64,000 nucleotides of DNA from Nocardioides humi (lineage in GTDB: Bacteria > Actinomycetota > Actinomycetes > Propionibacteriales > Nocardioidaceae), in assembly GCF_006494775.1 (NCBI RefSeq), contig NZ_CP041146.1, positions 5,760,501 through 5,824,500 of the forward strand. The letters run 5' to 3'. Below the pieces are notes generated by a model, which did not search any database, was not told the DNA's origin, and worked only from the letters and a program-made list of their open reading frames with translations. This document shows positions 19,880 to 29,805 of this stretch, piece by piece. The position numbers were made by a program, and so were the translations under genes. The first letter of the stretch is position 1; each line of letters starts with the position of its first letter.

Positions 19880-20752
19880 TCAGCGGCCGGCCATCGCCTC
19901 CAGCCGGGCGATCCGGTCGGCCATCGGCGGGTGGGTCGAGAACATCCGCTGGACGTCCGCCGCCCGGAACGGGTTGGCGATCATCATGTGGCTGGCGTTC
20001 TGCAGCTGCGGCGTGGGAGCCAGGGGCGCACGGGCGGTGCCGGACTCCAGCTTGCGCAGCGCGGAGGCGAGCGCGAGCGGGTCGTCGGTGAGCCGGGCGC
20101 CGTCCTCGTCGGCGTCGTACTCCCGGGTCCGGCTGATCGCCATCTGGATGATGCCGGCCGCGAAGGGCGCGAGCAGCGCGGTGCCGATCATGACCAGCGG
20201 GTTGGCCCGGTTGCCGTTGTTGCCGCCGCCGAAGATCGAGGAGAACGCCAGGAACTGCGCGACCGAGCTGATCACGCCGGCCACCGCAGCGGCGACCGAG
20301 CTGGTCAGGATGTCGCGGTTGTAGACGTGCATCAGCTCGTGGCCCAGGACGCCGCGCAGCTCGCGCTCGTCGAGCAGGCCGAGGATGCCCTCGGTGCAGC
20401 ACACCGCCGCGTGCTGCGGGTTGCGGCCGGTCGCGAACGCGTTCGGCGCCTGGGTGGGGGAGAGGTACAGCGCCGGCATCGGCTGGCCGGCCTTCTGGGA
20501 GAGGTCCCGCACGATCCGGTACATCGCCGGCTGCTGCGACTCCGAGACCGGATAGGCGTGCATCGCCTTGATCGCGAGCTTGTCGGAGTTCCAGTAGCCG
20601 TACGCCGTCGTGCCGACGCCGATCAGCGCGAAGATCCAGATGAACGCCGAGTTCCCGGTCGCGGCCGCGATCAGGCCGCCGACCACGAGCAGCAGCGCGA
20701 AGATGGCGCCGAACAGGCCGGCGGTCTTGAGGCCGTTGAAGTGGCGGTGCAT
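19880..20752 (-). CDS. htpX: M48 membrane metalloprotease HtpX
   Basis: A 290-residue inner-membrane zinc protease for quality control of membrane proteins. Two hydrophobic segments lie near the N-terminus (about 12-55), followed by a conserved soluble stretch (LYLSPTQAPNAFATGRNPQHAAV). The catalytic HELMHVYNRD motif is near 138, two further hydrophobic segments follow, and the third zinc-ligand region is REYDADEDGARLTDD. It ends RIARLEAMAGR. It converges with clgR, leaving 12 bp between the stops. The 153 bp upstream (20753-20905) shows no other gene. Confidence 0.93.
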   Translation of the reverse strand: MHRHFNGLKTAGLFGAIFALLLVVGGLIAAATGNSAFIWIFALIGVGTTAYGYWNSDKLAIKAMHAYPVSESQQPAMYRIVRDLSQKAGQPMPALYLSPTQAPNAFATGRNPQHAAVCCTEGILGLLDERELRGVLGHELMHVYNRDILTSSVAAAVAGVISSVAQFLAFSSIFGGGNNGNRANPLVMIGTALLAPFAAGIIQMAISRTREYDADEDGARLTDDPLALASALRKLESGTARAPLAPTPQLQNASHMMIANPFRAADVQRMFSTHPPMADRIARLEAMAGR

Positions 20753-20905
20753 GCCTGGTCAACGAACGGCGGTGGGTGCCGCGTTCCGCGCTCGGAAGGA
20801 GACCCGGATCACGCGGCGCCGCGAAAGCCGGGTGCGCTCGGCCGGTGCGATCCGTACCGTTCTCGGCGCGAGGCGCCGACGGCGACTGAGCGGTCGGCCG
20901 GGCTG

Positions 20906-21706
20906 TCAGGCGGAAGCCGGCTGGCAGCGGGGGCACCTGTAGGTCGTCCGCCGCCGGCCCGGCTCGCCGACCAGCCCCGCCTCGACGGTGGTGCGGCAGC
21001 GCAGGCAGGGCTGGCGCTGACGGCGGTAGACCCAGACCGGGTTGCGCCGGTCGCCGGTCGTCAGCGGCTGGCCGTGCTCGAGCGCGGCACGCAGCATCTG
21101 GCGCGCCCGGCGCAGCAGCCGGAGCGGGTCGCCGACCGCGGCCACCGGAGCCTGCGGGTGGACGCCCTGCACGAAGCAGACCTCGGACAGCCAGATGGTC
21201 CCGATCCCGGCGACCACGGTCTGGTCGAGCAGGGCGGTGCCGAGCATCCGGTCGGGCGTCGCGGTGAGCCGGGCGAGGGCGGTCGCCTCGTCGTCGGGCG
21301 TCCAGGCGCCGAGCAGGTCGGGCCCGAGGTGGCCGACGATGGTGTGCTCCTCGGCGGTCGGCAGCAGCTCGACCAGGCCGAGCAGGAACCCGATCGCGTC
21401 GGCCCGCTCGGTCCGGAGCACCACCCGGGCGTCCTGCGCGGGGCCGGGCCAGCGGGCGCCGGGCGCCACCACCCGCCAGCTGCCCTCCATCTTGAGGTGG
21501 GTGTGCAGGGTCAGCGGGGCGCCGTCGGGCATGACCAGGCGGGTGAGCAGGTGCTTGCCGTGGGTGGCGGTGCGCTCCACGGTGCCGCCGGCGAGGTCGG
21601 TGGTGGCGAGCTGGGGCACCCGCAGGTCGGATCCGGTCAGCAGCTGCCCGGCGAGCGCCCGGTCCAGCCGGTCGGCCGTACGACGGACCGCGTCGCCCTC
21701 AGGCAC
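20906..21706 (-). CDS. nei2: Endonuclease VIII-like DNA glycosylase (Nei2)
   Basis: Base-excision repair glycosylase/AP lyase for oxidised pyrimidines. The mature N-terminus Pro2-Glu3 (from MPEGDAV) supplies the catalytic residues. The helix-two-turn-helix region has LLDQTVVAGIGTIWLSEVCF. The C-terminal zinc finger is CLRC-x16-CPRC. The MPEGD start and overall length (266 residues) fit Nei rather than Fpg (MPELPE). The start is GTG and overlaps the end of lhr by 8 nt. The nei2-lhr pairing is the usual actinobacterial arrangement. Confidence 0.9.
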   Translation of the reverse strand: MPEGDAVRRTADRLDRALAGQLLTGSDLRVPQLATTDLAGGTVERTATHGKHLLTRLVMPDGAPLTLHTHLKMEGSWRVVAPGARWPGPAQDARVVLRTERADAIGFLLGLVELLPTAEEHTIVGHLGPDLLGAWTPDDEATALARLTATPDRMLGTALLDQTVVAGIGTIWLSEVCFVQGVHPQAPVAAVGDPLRLLRRARQMLRAALEHGQPLTTGDRRNPVWVYRRQRQPCLRCRTTVEAGLVGEPGRRRTTYRCPRCQPASA

Positions 21707-24700
21707 GGACCCTCAGCCCTCGTGGTGTGGCGACGAACCCGGCCGCCGCGAGCGCGTCGCGCAGCGGTCCGCCGCTGCCGAGCAGGGCGGCGCCGTCGGC
21801 CTTCTCGACGGTGAGCTGGCCGAGCGTGCCGCGGCGTACGGCTGTCGACAGCGCCTCGGCCGCGGGCGTGAGCAGCTCGGGGTCCTCGGTCCAGGTGAGC
21901 AGGGTGCGGCCGCCGCGCTCGACGTAGAGCACCAGCGCCCCGTCGACGAGGACGACGAGCGCGCCCGCCTTGCGCCCGGGCCGGTGCCCGCCCTCCTGCT
22001 CCCGCTCGGCACTCGGCCACGGCAGGGCGGCGCCGTAGGGGTTGGCCGGGTCGGTCGCGGCGAGCGCCACGGCGACCGGCTTGGCGTCGGGCGCGTCCCC
22101 GCCGGCCGGCGAGGCGAACGAGCGGAGCCGGTCGACGGCGCCGGCGGTGCCGAACTGCGCGGCGCCGAGGCCCTCGACGAAGTACCCGCGCCGGCAGCGG
22201 CCGGCCTCCTCGAAGGCGCTGAGCACCTTGTAGACCGCCGCGAACCCACCGGGCACCCGCTCGTTGACCACGGCGCCGCGGGTGACGACGCCGTGTCGCT
22301 CGAGCAGCTGCTCGGCCGCGGCGTGGGCGCGCCGGGTCGGGTCGCGGTCGACCGCGGGGAGCAGGGCCCAGCGGCCGGCCGTCTCGGGCGGTCCGGTGCG
22401 GGCGACCCGTCCGGGGCGGGCGGGGGCCCGGCGGGTGCGATGGGCGGCGCGGCCGGAGCGGGTCAGCGCCCGCAGCGGGGTGAGCGTGTCGTTGGTGAGG
22501 TGCCCGCTCCAGACCAGCGCCCACAGGGCGGCGCTGACCGCGTCGTCGAGGGGCGGGTCCTCGCCGGCGTCGAGGCACGCACGAGCCACCTGGTCGGCCA
22601 CTTGGCGGAAGAACCACGCCCCGCCCGGCGCCAGCACGTCGAGCACCCGCTGATGGAGCGGGTCCTCGACCGGCCCGGGCTCGGGCAGCGTGAGCGGGGC
22701 ACGCTCGGCGAGGTGGAGCGACACCCAGCCGTCGCTGCCGGGCAGCGCGCCGTGCCCGGACCAGACGACCTCGCCGGTGGCGGTGAGCTCGTCGAGCAGG
22801 GCCGGCTCGTAGTCGCGGACCCGCGCGGGCAGCACCAGCGACTCCAGCGCGCTGGCCGGCATCGGCGCACCCGCGAGCTGCTCGATGGTGCGCAGCAGTC
22901 CGTCGGCGCCGCGCGGTCCCTTCGCCCCTCTCGTCGAACTCGGTGTGATCTGGTGCCAGGCGGTCGAGAACCGCGCCAGCGTGGTCGGCTCGACCGGCTC
23001 GATCTCGTGGCGCAGCCGGGCCAGCGAGCGCCGCCGCAGCCGGCGCAGCACCTCGACGTCGCACCACTCCTCACCCGCCCCGACGGGCCGGAACTCGCCG
23101 GACAGCACGCGGCCCTGCGCCTCCAGCCGCTGCAGGGTGTGCCGCACGACCGCGACGCCCAGCCCGAGCCGGGTCGCGACCTGCGCAGGCGTGAACGGCC
23201 CGTGGGTGCGGGCGTAGCGGCCGACCAGGTCGGCCAGGGGGTCCTCGACCGGCTCGGTGAACGCGGCGGGCGTCCCCGGCGGCGCGGGCACGCCGAGACC
23301 GTCGCGCAGCCGGGCGACGTCCTCGACCACGGCCCACGCGTCGCCGTACGGCATCCGGACCTCGACCACCCGCCGCCCGGCCACCAGGTCGCCGAGCCAT
23401 TCGGCGACGGGCGCGTCGTCGCGGGCGCGGGCCGCCACCTCGGCGGTGGTCAGCGGCCCGAGGAGGCGGAGCAGGTCGACCACGCCCTCGGCATCGCGGG
23501 CCCGCCGCTCGGGGACGGTGCGCTGGAGCTCGGCCTCGACCTCGGCGAGCACGTCGGGGTCGAGCAGCTCGCGCAGCTCGGCGCGGCCCAGCAGCTCGGC
23601 GAGCAGTCCCTGGTCGAGGGTGAGCGCCGCGGCCCGGCGCTCGGCGAGGGGAGAGTCGCCCTCGTAGACGAACTGGGCGACGTAGCCGAACATCAGCGTC
23701 CGGGAGTACGGCGACGGCTGGGTCGTCTCGACCTCGGTGACCGTGACCTCGCGCTGCTCGACGCGGCGCAGGAGCGTGGTCAGGCCGGGGAGGTCGTAGA
23801 CGTCGTTGAGCACCTCGCGCACGGTCTCGAGCACGATCGGGAACGACGGGTAGCGCGCCGCCACCTCGAGCAGCGCCGCGGCCCGCTGCCGCTGCTGCCA
23901 CAGCGGCGAGCGGCGGCCGGGGTCGCGGCGGGGGAGCAGCAGCGCACGGGCGGCGCACTCGCGGAACCGGGCGGCGAAGAGCGCCGAGCCGCCGACCTCG
24001 CGGGTGACGATCTCCTCGATCTCGTCGGGCTCGAACGCGATCAGCTCCGCCCCCGGGGGCTCCGCGTCGGTGTCGGGGATCCGGATCACGATGCCGTCGT
24101 CGGAGGCCAGTGCCTGCCCGTCGACGCCGAACCGCTCGCGCAGCCGCGCGTTGATCGCGAGCGCCCACGGCGCGTGCACGGCCGTGCCGTAGGGGGAGTG
24201 GACGGCCAGCCGCCAGTCGCCGAGCTCGTCGCGGAAGCGCTCCACCAGCACCGTCGTGTCGCTGGGCAGCACCCGCGTCGCCTCGACCTGCTCGCGGAGG
24301 TAGGCGACCAGGTTGGCGGCGGCGTTGTCGTCGAGGCCGACCTCTCGCGCCCGGGCCTCGGCGTCGGCGCCGGGCAGCGCGGCCAGCTCGCGGGTGAACA
24401 CGCCGATCGCCTCGCCGAGCTCGGTAGGGCGCCCGGCGGTGTCGCCCTTCCAGAACGGCAGCCGGCCGGGCACGCCCGGCGCCGGGGTGACGATCACCCG
24501 GTCGTGGGTGATGTCCTCGATCCGCCAGCTGGTCGCGCCGAGGGCGAAGACGTCGCCGACCCGGCTCTCGTAGACCATCTCCTCGTCGAGCTCGCCGACT
24601 CGGCGGTTGGTGCCTTCTCCGGCGAGGAACACGCCGTACAGCCCACGGTCGGGGATGGTGCCGCCGCTGGTCACCGCCAGCCGCTGCGCGCCGGGGCGCC

Positions 24701-26266
24701 CGCTGACGACACCGGTGACCCGGTCCCAGGTGATCCGCGGGCGCAGCTCGGCGAACTCGTCGGAGGGGTACCGGCCCGCCAGCAGGTCGAGCACGGCGTC
24801 GTACGCCGAGCGCGGGAGCTGGGCGTAGGGGGCGCTCCGGCGGACCAGGGCGAACAGCTCGTCGACGTCCCACTCGTCGGCAGCGGTGGCCGCGACGACC
24901 TGCTGGGCGAGCACGTCGAGCGGGTTGGCGGGCACCCGGAGCGCCTCGATCCCGCCCGTCCGCATCCGGGCGACGGCGACGGCGGCGGGCGCGAGGTCGC
25001 CGCGGTGCTGCGGGAAGAAGACGCCGGCGGACGTCTCGCCGACCTGGTGACCCGCGCGCCCCACGCGCTGCAGCGCGCTGGCGACGCTCGGCGGGGAGGC
25101 GATCTGGAGCACCAGGTCCACCGCGCCCATGTCGATGCCGAGCTCGAGGCTGCTCGTGGCGACCACGGCGGGCAGCCGGCCGGACTTGAGGTCGTCCTCG
25201 ACCAGCGCGCGCTGCTCCTTGGACACCGAGCCGTGGTGGGTGCGCGCCAGCACGGGCGTGGCGCCGGCCGCGGCGCCGGACTGGGCCATGATCTGCGCGG
25301 GCGGCTCGACGCCGTCGGCGCTCACCCCGGCCGCGATCTCGTTGAGGCGGGCGGTGAGCCGCTCGGCCGTGCGCCGGCCGTTGGTGAACACGATCGTCGA
25401 GTGGTGCGCGCCGATCAGGTCGGCGACCCGCTGCTCGACATGGGGCCAGATGCTCGCCCGCGCGGGTGGGGCGGTGGGGTCGTCGTCCTCGATCACCTGC
25501 CCGAGCTCGGTCATGTCCTCGACCGGCACCTCGACGCGCAGGTCCCACTCCTTGTGGGCCGGCGGGGCGACGATCTCGACCGGCGCGGTGCCGCCGAGGA
25601 AGCGGGCGACCTCCTCGGTGGGCCGGACGGTGGCGGAGAGCCCGACCCGCTGGGCCGGCCGGGGAGCAGGGCGTCGAGGCGCTCGAGGCTGAGCGCGAGG
25701 TGGGCGCCGCGCTTGGTGCCGGCGACGGCGTGCACCTCGTCGACGATGACGGTCTCGACGCCGCGCAGGGTCTCGCGGGCCTGGCTGGTGAGGATCAGGA
25801 AGAGCGACTCCGGCGTCGTGATGAGCACGTCGGGCGGCCGGGTCGCGAGCCGGCGGCGCTCGTTGGCGGGCGTGTCGCCGGAGCGGATGCCGACGGTGAC
25901 GTCGGGCAGCGTGTGGCCCGCTCCGAGCCGCTCCGCGGTCTGGCGGATCCCGGTCAGGGGAGCCCGCAGGTTGCGCTCGACGTCGACGGCCAGCGCCTTG
26001 AGCGGCGAGACGTAGAGGACCCGGGTGCGGTGCAGCCGGTCGTCGGGGGCCGGGGTGGTCAGCAGCCGGTCGAGCCCGGCGAGGAAGGCGCTCAACGTCT
26101 TGCCGGACCCGGTCGGGGCCACGACGAGGGTGTGGTGGCCCCGACCGATCGCGTCCCACGCGCCGGCCTGGGCGGCGGTGGGCTCGGCGAAGGCCGCACG
26201 GAACCACGTGCGGGTCGCCTCGCTGAATCCGGCCAGGGGGTCGGCCGGCGGATCCACGTCCACCAT
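21699..26266 (-). CDS. lhr: Large ATP-dependent helicase Lhr (frameshifted)
   Basis: A superfamily 2 3'-5' DNA/RNA helicase of about 1,522 residues, the usual Lhr length, linked to DNA repair. Walker A VVAPTGSGKTLSAF (about 50) is followed by TTPESLF and VIVDEVHAV. The second RecA domain has IVFTNGRRTAERL, ATSSLELGIDMG and the QRVGRAGHQVG motif. The Lhr winged-helix and core C-terminal regions follow and end GLRVRA. The frame breaks in GGGG at 25661-25664. One added base restores DALLPRPAQRVGLSATVRPT. The chosen start (MVDVDPP) is at 26266; an in-frame alternative six codons upstream is possible. It is divergent from the sortase gene, 47 bp away. Confidence 0.92.
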
Positions 26267-26313
26267 TCCGCCATCCTCCCGCATGCCACCGACAGCGCCG
26301 CCACAATGGCGGG

Positions 26314-26994
26314 GTGGCTGTGGACGAGCGGAGGAGCCGGCGGCGCGATCTCGCGCTGGCGACGGGCGTGGGCGCGCTCGTCCTCGCCGTCGTGCTCGCC
26401 TGGCTGCTGCTGCGCGACGGGCCGGAGCCGGCCGCGCCCGCCGTCGTACCGGCCCGCACGGCGACGCCGACGCCCACGCCGGCACCCGCGCCGGCGCCGG
26501 AGCCCGTCCCGACCGACCCGTGCGCGCGGCCGGCGAGGACCGGGTTCGCGCCCACCTCGATCAGTATCGACGGCGTGGTGCGCAGGACGCGCGTCCTGGC
26601 CCTGCCCCGCGACGCGGCCGGCGTGCCCGGCGTGCCTCCCGTCTCCGACAAGGCGTCCTTCGCGTGGGACCGCGGCGGCGTCGAGCCCGGCTCGACGGAG
26701 GGCCACGTCCTCCTCAACGCCCACACCTGGCCCGACGGCACCGCGACCGGCAACCGGCTGCTCGACGGCCTCGAGGTGGGCGGCCGGATCGTGCTGCGGG
26801 CAGGGAGGCAGGTGGCCTGCTACACCGTGGCGGAGCGGACCGAGGTGCCCGCCACCGCCCGTCCGGCCCGCTGGGACGCGGTCGACGGCCCGCCGGCCGT
26901 CGTCATCGTCGTCTGCTCCGGCAAGCGGCTCGGCCCGGGGAGCTGGACCCATCGGACGCTGTGGGTCGCCACGCCGGTGCCGGCGGCGGCCTGA
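26314..26994 (+). CDS. Sortase-family transpeptidase (class E/F-like)
   Basis: Membrane-anchored cysteine transpeptidase of 226 residues. The N-terminal basic patch precedes one transmembrane segment (about 14-31) and a Pro/Thr/Ala-rich spacer (about 37-67). The catalytic domain shows TSISIDGVV, the histidine motif LNAHTW (about 135), the catalytic cysteine in VIVVCSG (about 198), and an arginine ten residues later (SWTHRTLWVA). GTG is the start. No LPXTG-type substrate was seen among the secreted proteins of this window, so its targets are unknown. It converges with the MFS gene. Confidence 0.8.
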   Translation: MAVDERRSRRRDLALATGVGALVLAVVLAWLLLRDGPEPAAPAVVPARTATPTPTPAPAPAPEPVPTDPCARPARTGFAPTSISIDGVVRRTRVLALPRDAAGVPGVPPVSDKASFAWDRGGVEPGSTEGHVLLNAHTWPDGTATGNRLLDGLEVGGRIVLRAGRQVACYTVAERTEVPATARPARWDAVDGPPAVVIVVCSGKRLGPGSWTHRTLWVATPVPAAA

Positions 26995-27000
26995 CCGGGG

Positions 27001-28269
27001 TCAGACGGCGCCCGAGGTGGTGGACGCCACCGCGGCGCCGCCGTTGGCGCTCGCCGGCACGTGTCGCTCGAGCACCAGGGCCATCGCCGCGATCGCCGCG
27101 CACCCCGCGACCATCACGGCGATGTACGCCGCCGCGAGGTGGTGCTGGAGCAGGAAGCCGGCCACGACCGGCCCGGCGATCGCGCCGCCCTGGAAGGCCG
27201 CGGCGGTGATCGCGTTGTAGCGGCCCCGGTTGTGGTCGCTCGCGAGGTCGTTGGCCATCGCCGGCACGGTCGGCTGCAGCAGGGTCTCGCCGAGCGCGAA
27301 CACGCCCATGTAGGCGAGCACCCCCGCGATCGCGACGCCGCCGCCGGGGACGACGCCGGCCAGGCCGAGCAGGCCCCAGGCGGCCGCCCAGATCCCGGCC
27401 ATCGCGATCATCACGCGGGTGCGGAGGTGGCGCTTGATCCGGTTGAGCACCGAGAACTGGAGGACGACGATGACCACGGTGTTGACCGCGAACGCCAGCC
27501 CGATCGTGCGGGTGGAGACCTCCGCGGCCTGCCGGGCGAACCCGGGGAAGCCGGCCTCGTGCTGGCCGTAGCCGATGAACGTGCCGACGAAGGTGAGCAG
27601 CGTCAGCCAGCGCACGGCGGGCTGTCGCAGGATCGCGAGATAGCCGACCGTGGCCGGCGTCGTACCGTCCTCCGGGGCGGTGGCCCGGCCGTGGACGTGG
27701 CGCAGCGGGCCGAGGAGCAGGACGAGCGGGACCAGGCCGGTCAGCGCGTTCGCGACGAAGATGGCCGTGAAGGTGCCGGGCCGGTGGACGTCGGCGAACA
27801 CGCCGCCGACGATGCCGCCGACGCCGATGCCGAGGTTGACCAGCGCGAAGTTGATGCCGAAGTACTGCTGGCGCAGCTCGCCGGTGACCACCGCCGCGAT
27901 CAGCGCGTTGAACGCCGGCCAGGACGCCCCGAAGTTGAAGCCGATCAGGACCAGCGCCAGCGCGGCGACGAGCGGGGTGGTGGCGAAGGCCAGCACCACG
28001 TTGCCGACGGCCATCGCGGAGATCCCGACGAGCAGCACCGCGCGGGCGCCGTGCCGGTCGGTCATCGTGCCGCCGGGACCGGTCACCAGCAGCCCGACGA
28101 TGGCGATCAGCGCCATCAGGGTCCCGGACAGGCCGAGCTCGAAGCCGCGCACCTCGTGGAGGTAGATCAGCGTGAACGGCAGGGTCAGGCCGCGCCCCAG
28201 GGTCTGGATCGCGACCGTCGACAGCAGCCACCGCCCCTCGGTGGGCAGGGCGGCCCAGAAGCTCCTCAC
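27001..28269 (-). CDS. MFS transporter
   Basis: A 422-residue major-facilitator permease with about 12 hydrophobic segments. The loop motif between segments 2 and 3 is GPGGTMTDRHGARAVL, close to the drug/proton antiporter signature G-x3-D-R-x-G-R. This suggests export of a small molecule, but the substrate cannot be told. The start is GTG at 28269, overlapping by GTGA the stop of the TfoX-like gene, so the two are probably co-transcribed. Confidence 0.85.
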   Translation of the reverse strand: MRSFWAALPTEGRWLLSTVAIQTLGRGLTLPFTLIYLHEVRGFELGLSGTLMALIAIVGLLVTGPGGTMTDRHGARAVLLVGISAMAVGNVVLAFATTPLVAALALVLIGFNFGASWPAFNALIAAVVTGELRQQYFGINFALVNLGIGVGGIVGGVFADVHRPGTFTAIFVANALTGLVPLVLLLGPLRHVHGRATAPEDGTTPATVGYLAILRQPAVRWLTLLTFVGTFIGYGQHEAGFPGFARQAAEVSTRTIGLAFAVNTVVIVVLQFSVLNRIKRHLRTRVMIAMAGIWAAAWGLLGLAGVVPGGGVAIAGVLAYMGVFALGETLLQPTVPAMANDLASDHNRGRYNAITAAAFQGGAIAGPVVAGFLLQHHLAAAYIAVMVAGCAAIAAMALVLERHVPASANGGAAVASTTSGAV

Positions 28270-28612
28270 CTGGCGGGCAGGGTCGCGGCGTACGAGGCCC
28301 CGCGGTGCACCCAGGCGCCCAGGGCCTCGTCGGTGGCGAGGTCCGCCGCGTCGACGCGCAGCCAGCCGCCGAGCTCCCGCCCGCGCATCACCATGGGGAA
28401 GGCGGGCGTGCTCGCCAGCAGCTGCGCCCCTCCGCCGGGTCGATCCGGACCATCAGCCCGCCCTGGCCGCTGACGGCGACGGCCATGTGGCCGCCGACCA
28501 GGAACGCCAGCCCGCCGAACATCCTCTTCTCGCTCAGCTCGTGCCCGGCCGCACCCGGCTCCTCCGCGAGGAGGTCACGGAGCCGCCCGGCCAGCTCTTC
28601 GTCGTACGCCAT
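28266..28612 (-). CDS. TfoX N-terminal domain protein (frameshifted)
   Basis: A small protein of about 115 residues of the TfoX_N family, with no established function in actinobacteria. It starts MAYDEELAGRLRDLL and has the family motifs EKRMFGGLAFLVGGHMAVAV and LMVRIDP. The frame breaks after PAEG in a CCCC run at 28427-28430. One added base restores EGAQLLASTPAFPMVMRGRE and a tail ending AATLPAR. The restored length matches the family, so this is probably a sequence error and not a pseudogene. Confidence 0.75.
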
Positions 28613-28655
28613 GGGACGAGGCTAGGACGCGTCACCGACAGTGATCGACCGGTTT

Positions 28656-28833
28656 AGAGGTTCCGCCAGTAGGTGACGCCTGCTGCGCGCCGCGACGCAC
28701 GCACGCTGGCGGCGTTGCGGCCGCTCGAAAGGCGATCCAGCCTGCCTTCGCGTCCAGGTCTGAACGAAGTGGCCTTTGCCATCGCACGCGCCTCGCGACG
28801 CTCGCGACGACCCCACCTACTGGCGGAACCTCT
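28656..28833. mobile_element. MITE-like element with 20-bp terminal inverted repeats
   Basis: The ends are perfect inverted repeats, AGAGGTTCCGCCAGTAGGTG at 28656-28675 and its complement at 28814-28833, enclosing 138 bp with no gene. A further hairpin of the same end sequence (GGAACCTC-CAA-GAGGTTCC) lies next to it at 28839-28857. On the minus strand a 42-codon open frame (28782 down to 28654) crosses the element and ends VTYWRNL, but it has no ribosome site. No transposase is present, so mobility would need one in trans. Confidence 0.6.
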
Positions 28834-28865
28834 TACGCGGAACCTCCAAGAGGTTCCCGGCTGGC

Positions 28866-29378
28866 TCACGCTCGCTCCGCGGCTCCGCCCAGCCGCGCGA
28901 GGACGTCGTCGAGGGCGGCGTACCCCTCGTCGACGCCGACCTCCATGCCGCTGGCGAGCATGCCGGCGCGGGCCTCGAAGTCGTAGACCACCGAGAGCGC
29001 CTCGAGCCGGGTGCGGCCGCCGGGCAGCTCGTGGAAGGTCAGCGTGTCGAGGCTGACCGCGTCGGGCATCTCCTCGAACCCGAAGGTCTGCACGATCCTC
29101 TCGTTCTCGTCCACGCGGTGGACCGCGCCGTAGAAGTGGGCGATCTCCTCGCCGTCGCGGGTGGCGGTGTAGCGGTACTCGCCGCCGGTGCGCATGTCCC
29201 AGACCTCGATGTCCATCGCGATCGAGTGGGGACCCATCCACTGCCGGACCAGCTCGGGGTCGACGTGGGCGCGGTAGACGAGCTCGCGCGGGGCATCGAA
29301 CTCGCGGACCATCCGCACGGTGGGGACGTCGGGATCCGCCTCGATCGTGGTGGTGGGGTGGGCGTCGGTGGTGGTCAT
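28866..29378 (-). CDS. SRPBCC/AHSA1-family protein
   Basis: A 170-residue START-like fold protein. It shows the AHSA1 pattern: VREFDAPRELVYRAHVDPELVRQW near the N-terminus, then DMRTGGEYRYTATRDGEE and a C-terminal helix (GMEVGVDEGYAALDDVLARL). These proteins form a hydrophobic cavity, but the ligand is unknown. The start (MTTTDAH) overlaps the ArsR stop by ATGA, and the ArsR-SRPBCC pair is a common actinobacterial unit in which the regulator controls its partner. The gene ends just before the MITE-like element. Confidence 0.85.
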   Translation of the reverse strand: MTTTDAHPTTTIEADPDVPTVRMVREFDAPRELVYRAHVDPELVRQWMGPHSIAMDIEVWDMRTGGEYRYTATRDGEEIAHFYGAVHRVDENERIVQTFGFEEMPDAVSLDTLTFHELPGGRTRLEALSVVYDFEARAGMLASGMEVGVDEGYAALDDVLARLGGAAERA

Positions 29379-29749
29379 CCTGCTGCTCCTTCTGCTCGGT
29401 CGTGCTCGGTGGACGCGTCCTCGCCCTGCATCCGGGCCAGGACCCGGTCGAGGCGCTGGTAGCGCTCCTCGGCCTGCTGCCGGTATCTCTCGATCCACTT
29501 CGTCATCAGGTCGAACACCTCCGCGTCCAGGTGGACCGGCCGGCGCTGCGCGTCGCGGCTGCGCCGGACCAGGCCCGCCTCCTCGAGCACCTTGAGGTGC
29601 TTGGAGACGGCCTGGAGCGAGACGTCGTACGGCGCCGCCAGCTCGCTCACCGTCGCGTCGCCCGCCGCCAGGCGGGCCACCATGTCCCGCCGGGTCGGGT
29701 CGGCGAGAGCGCCGAAGACCCGGGACAGCCGGTCGTCGTACTCAACCAT
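29375..29749 (-). CDS. ArsR-family transcriptional repressor
   Basis: A winged-helix regulator of 124 residues. The HTH region is FGALADPTRRDMVARL, VSELAAPYDVSLQAVSKHLKVLEEAGLV. No cysteine-rich metal site is seen, so this is the metal-independent type usually paired with SRPBCC proteins. I chose MVEYDDRLS at 29749; an in-frame start at 29773 would add eight residues (MHGCLLNL). Two identical dyads (TCAACC-N4-GGTTGA) flank and overlap the start, which predicts autorepression of the two-gene operon. Confidence 0.88.
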   Translation of the reverse strand: MVEYDDRLSRVFGALADPTRRDMVARLAAGDATVSELAAPYDVSLQAVSKHLKVLEEAGLVRRSRDAQRRPVHLDAEVFDLMTKWIERYRQQAEERYQRLDRVLARMQGEDASTEHDRAEGAAG

Positions 29750-29758
29750 GAGGTTGAG
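29741..29758. promoter_or_regulatory. Candidate ArsR operator 1 (overlaps start codon)
   Basis: Perfect dyad CTCAACC-ATGA-GGTTGAG, overlapping the ATG of the ArsR gene. Its core is the same as operator 2, which lies 41 bp away centre to centre, about four helical turns. Confidence 0.6.
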
Positions 29759-29782
29759 CAAACATCCGTGCACGGCCCATTG

Positions 29783-29798
29783 TCAACCGTCTGGTTGA
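29783..29798. promoter_or_regulatory. Candidate ArsR operator 2
   Basis: Perfect dyad TCAACC-GTCT-GGTTGA in the gap between nrtR and the ArsR gene, on the same DNA face as operator 1. Confidence 0.6.
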
Positions 29799-29805
29799 GA
29801 AAGAG

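Noticed and set aside
26314..26994. Sortase as anchor for the secreted enzymes in this window
   Set aside because: None of the secreted proteins here ends with an LPXTG-like motif, hydrophobic segment and positive tail.
28654..28782. 42-codon minus-strand gene ending VTYWRNL
   Set aside because: It lies wholly within the inverted-repeat element, lacks a ribosome site, and its end is the terminal repeat.
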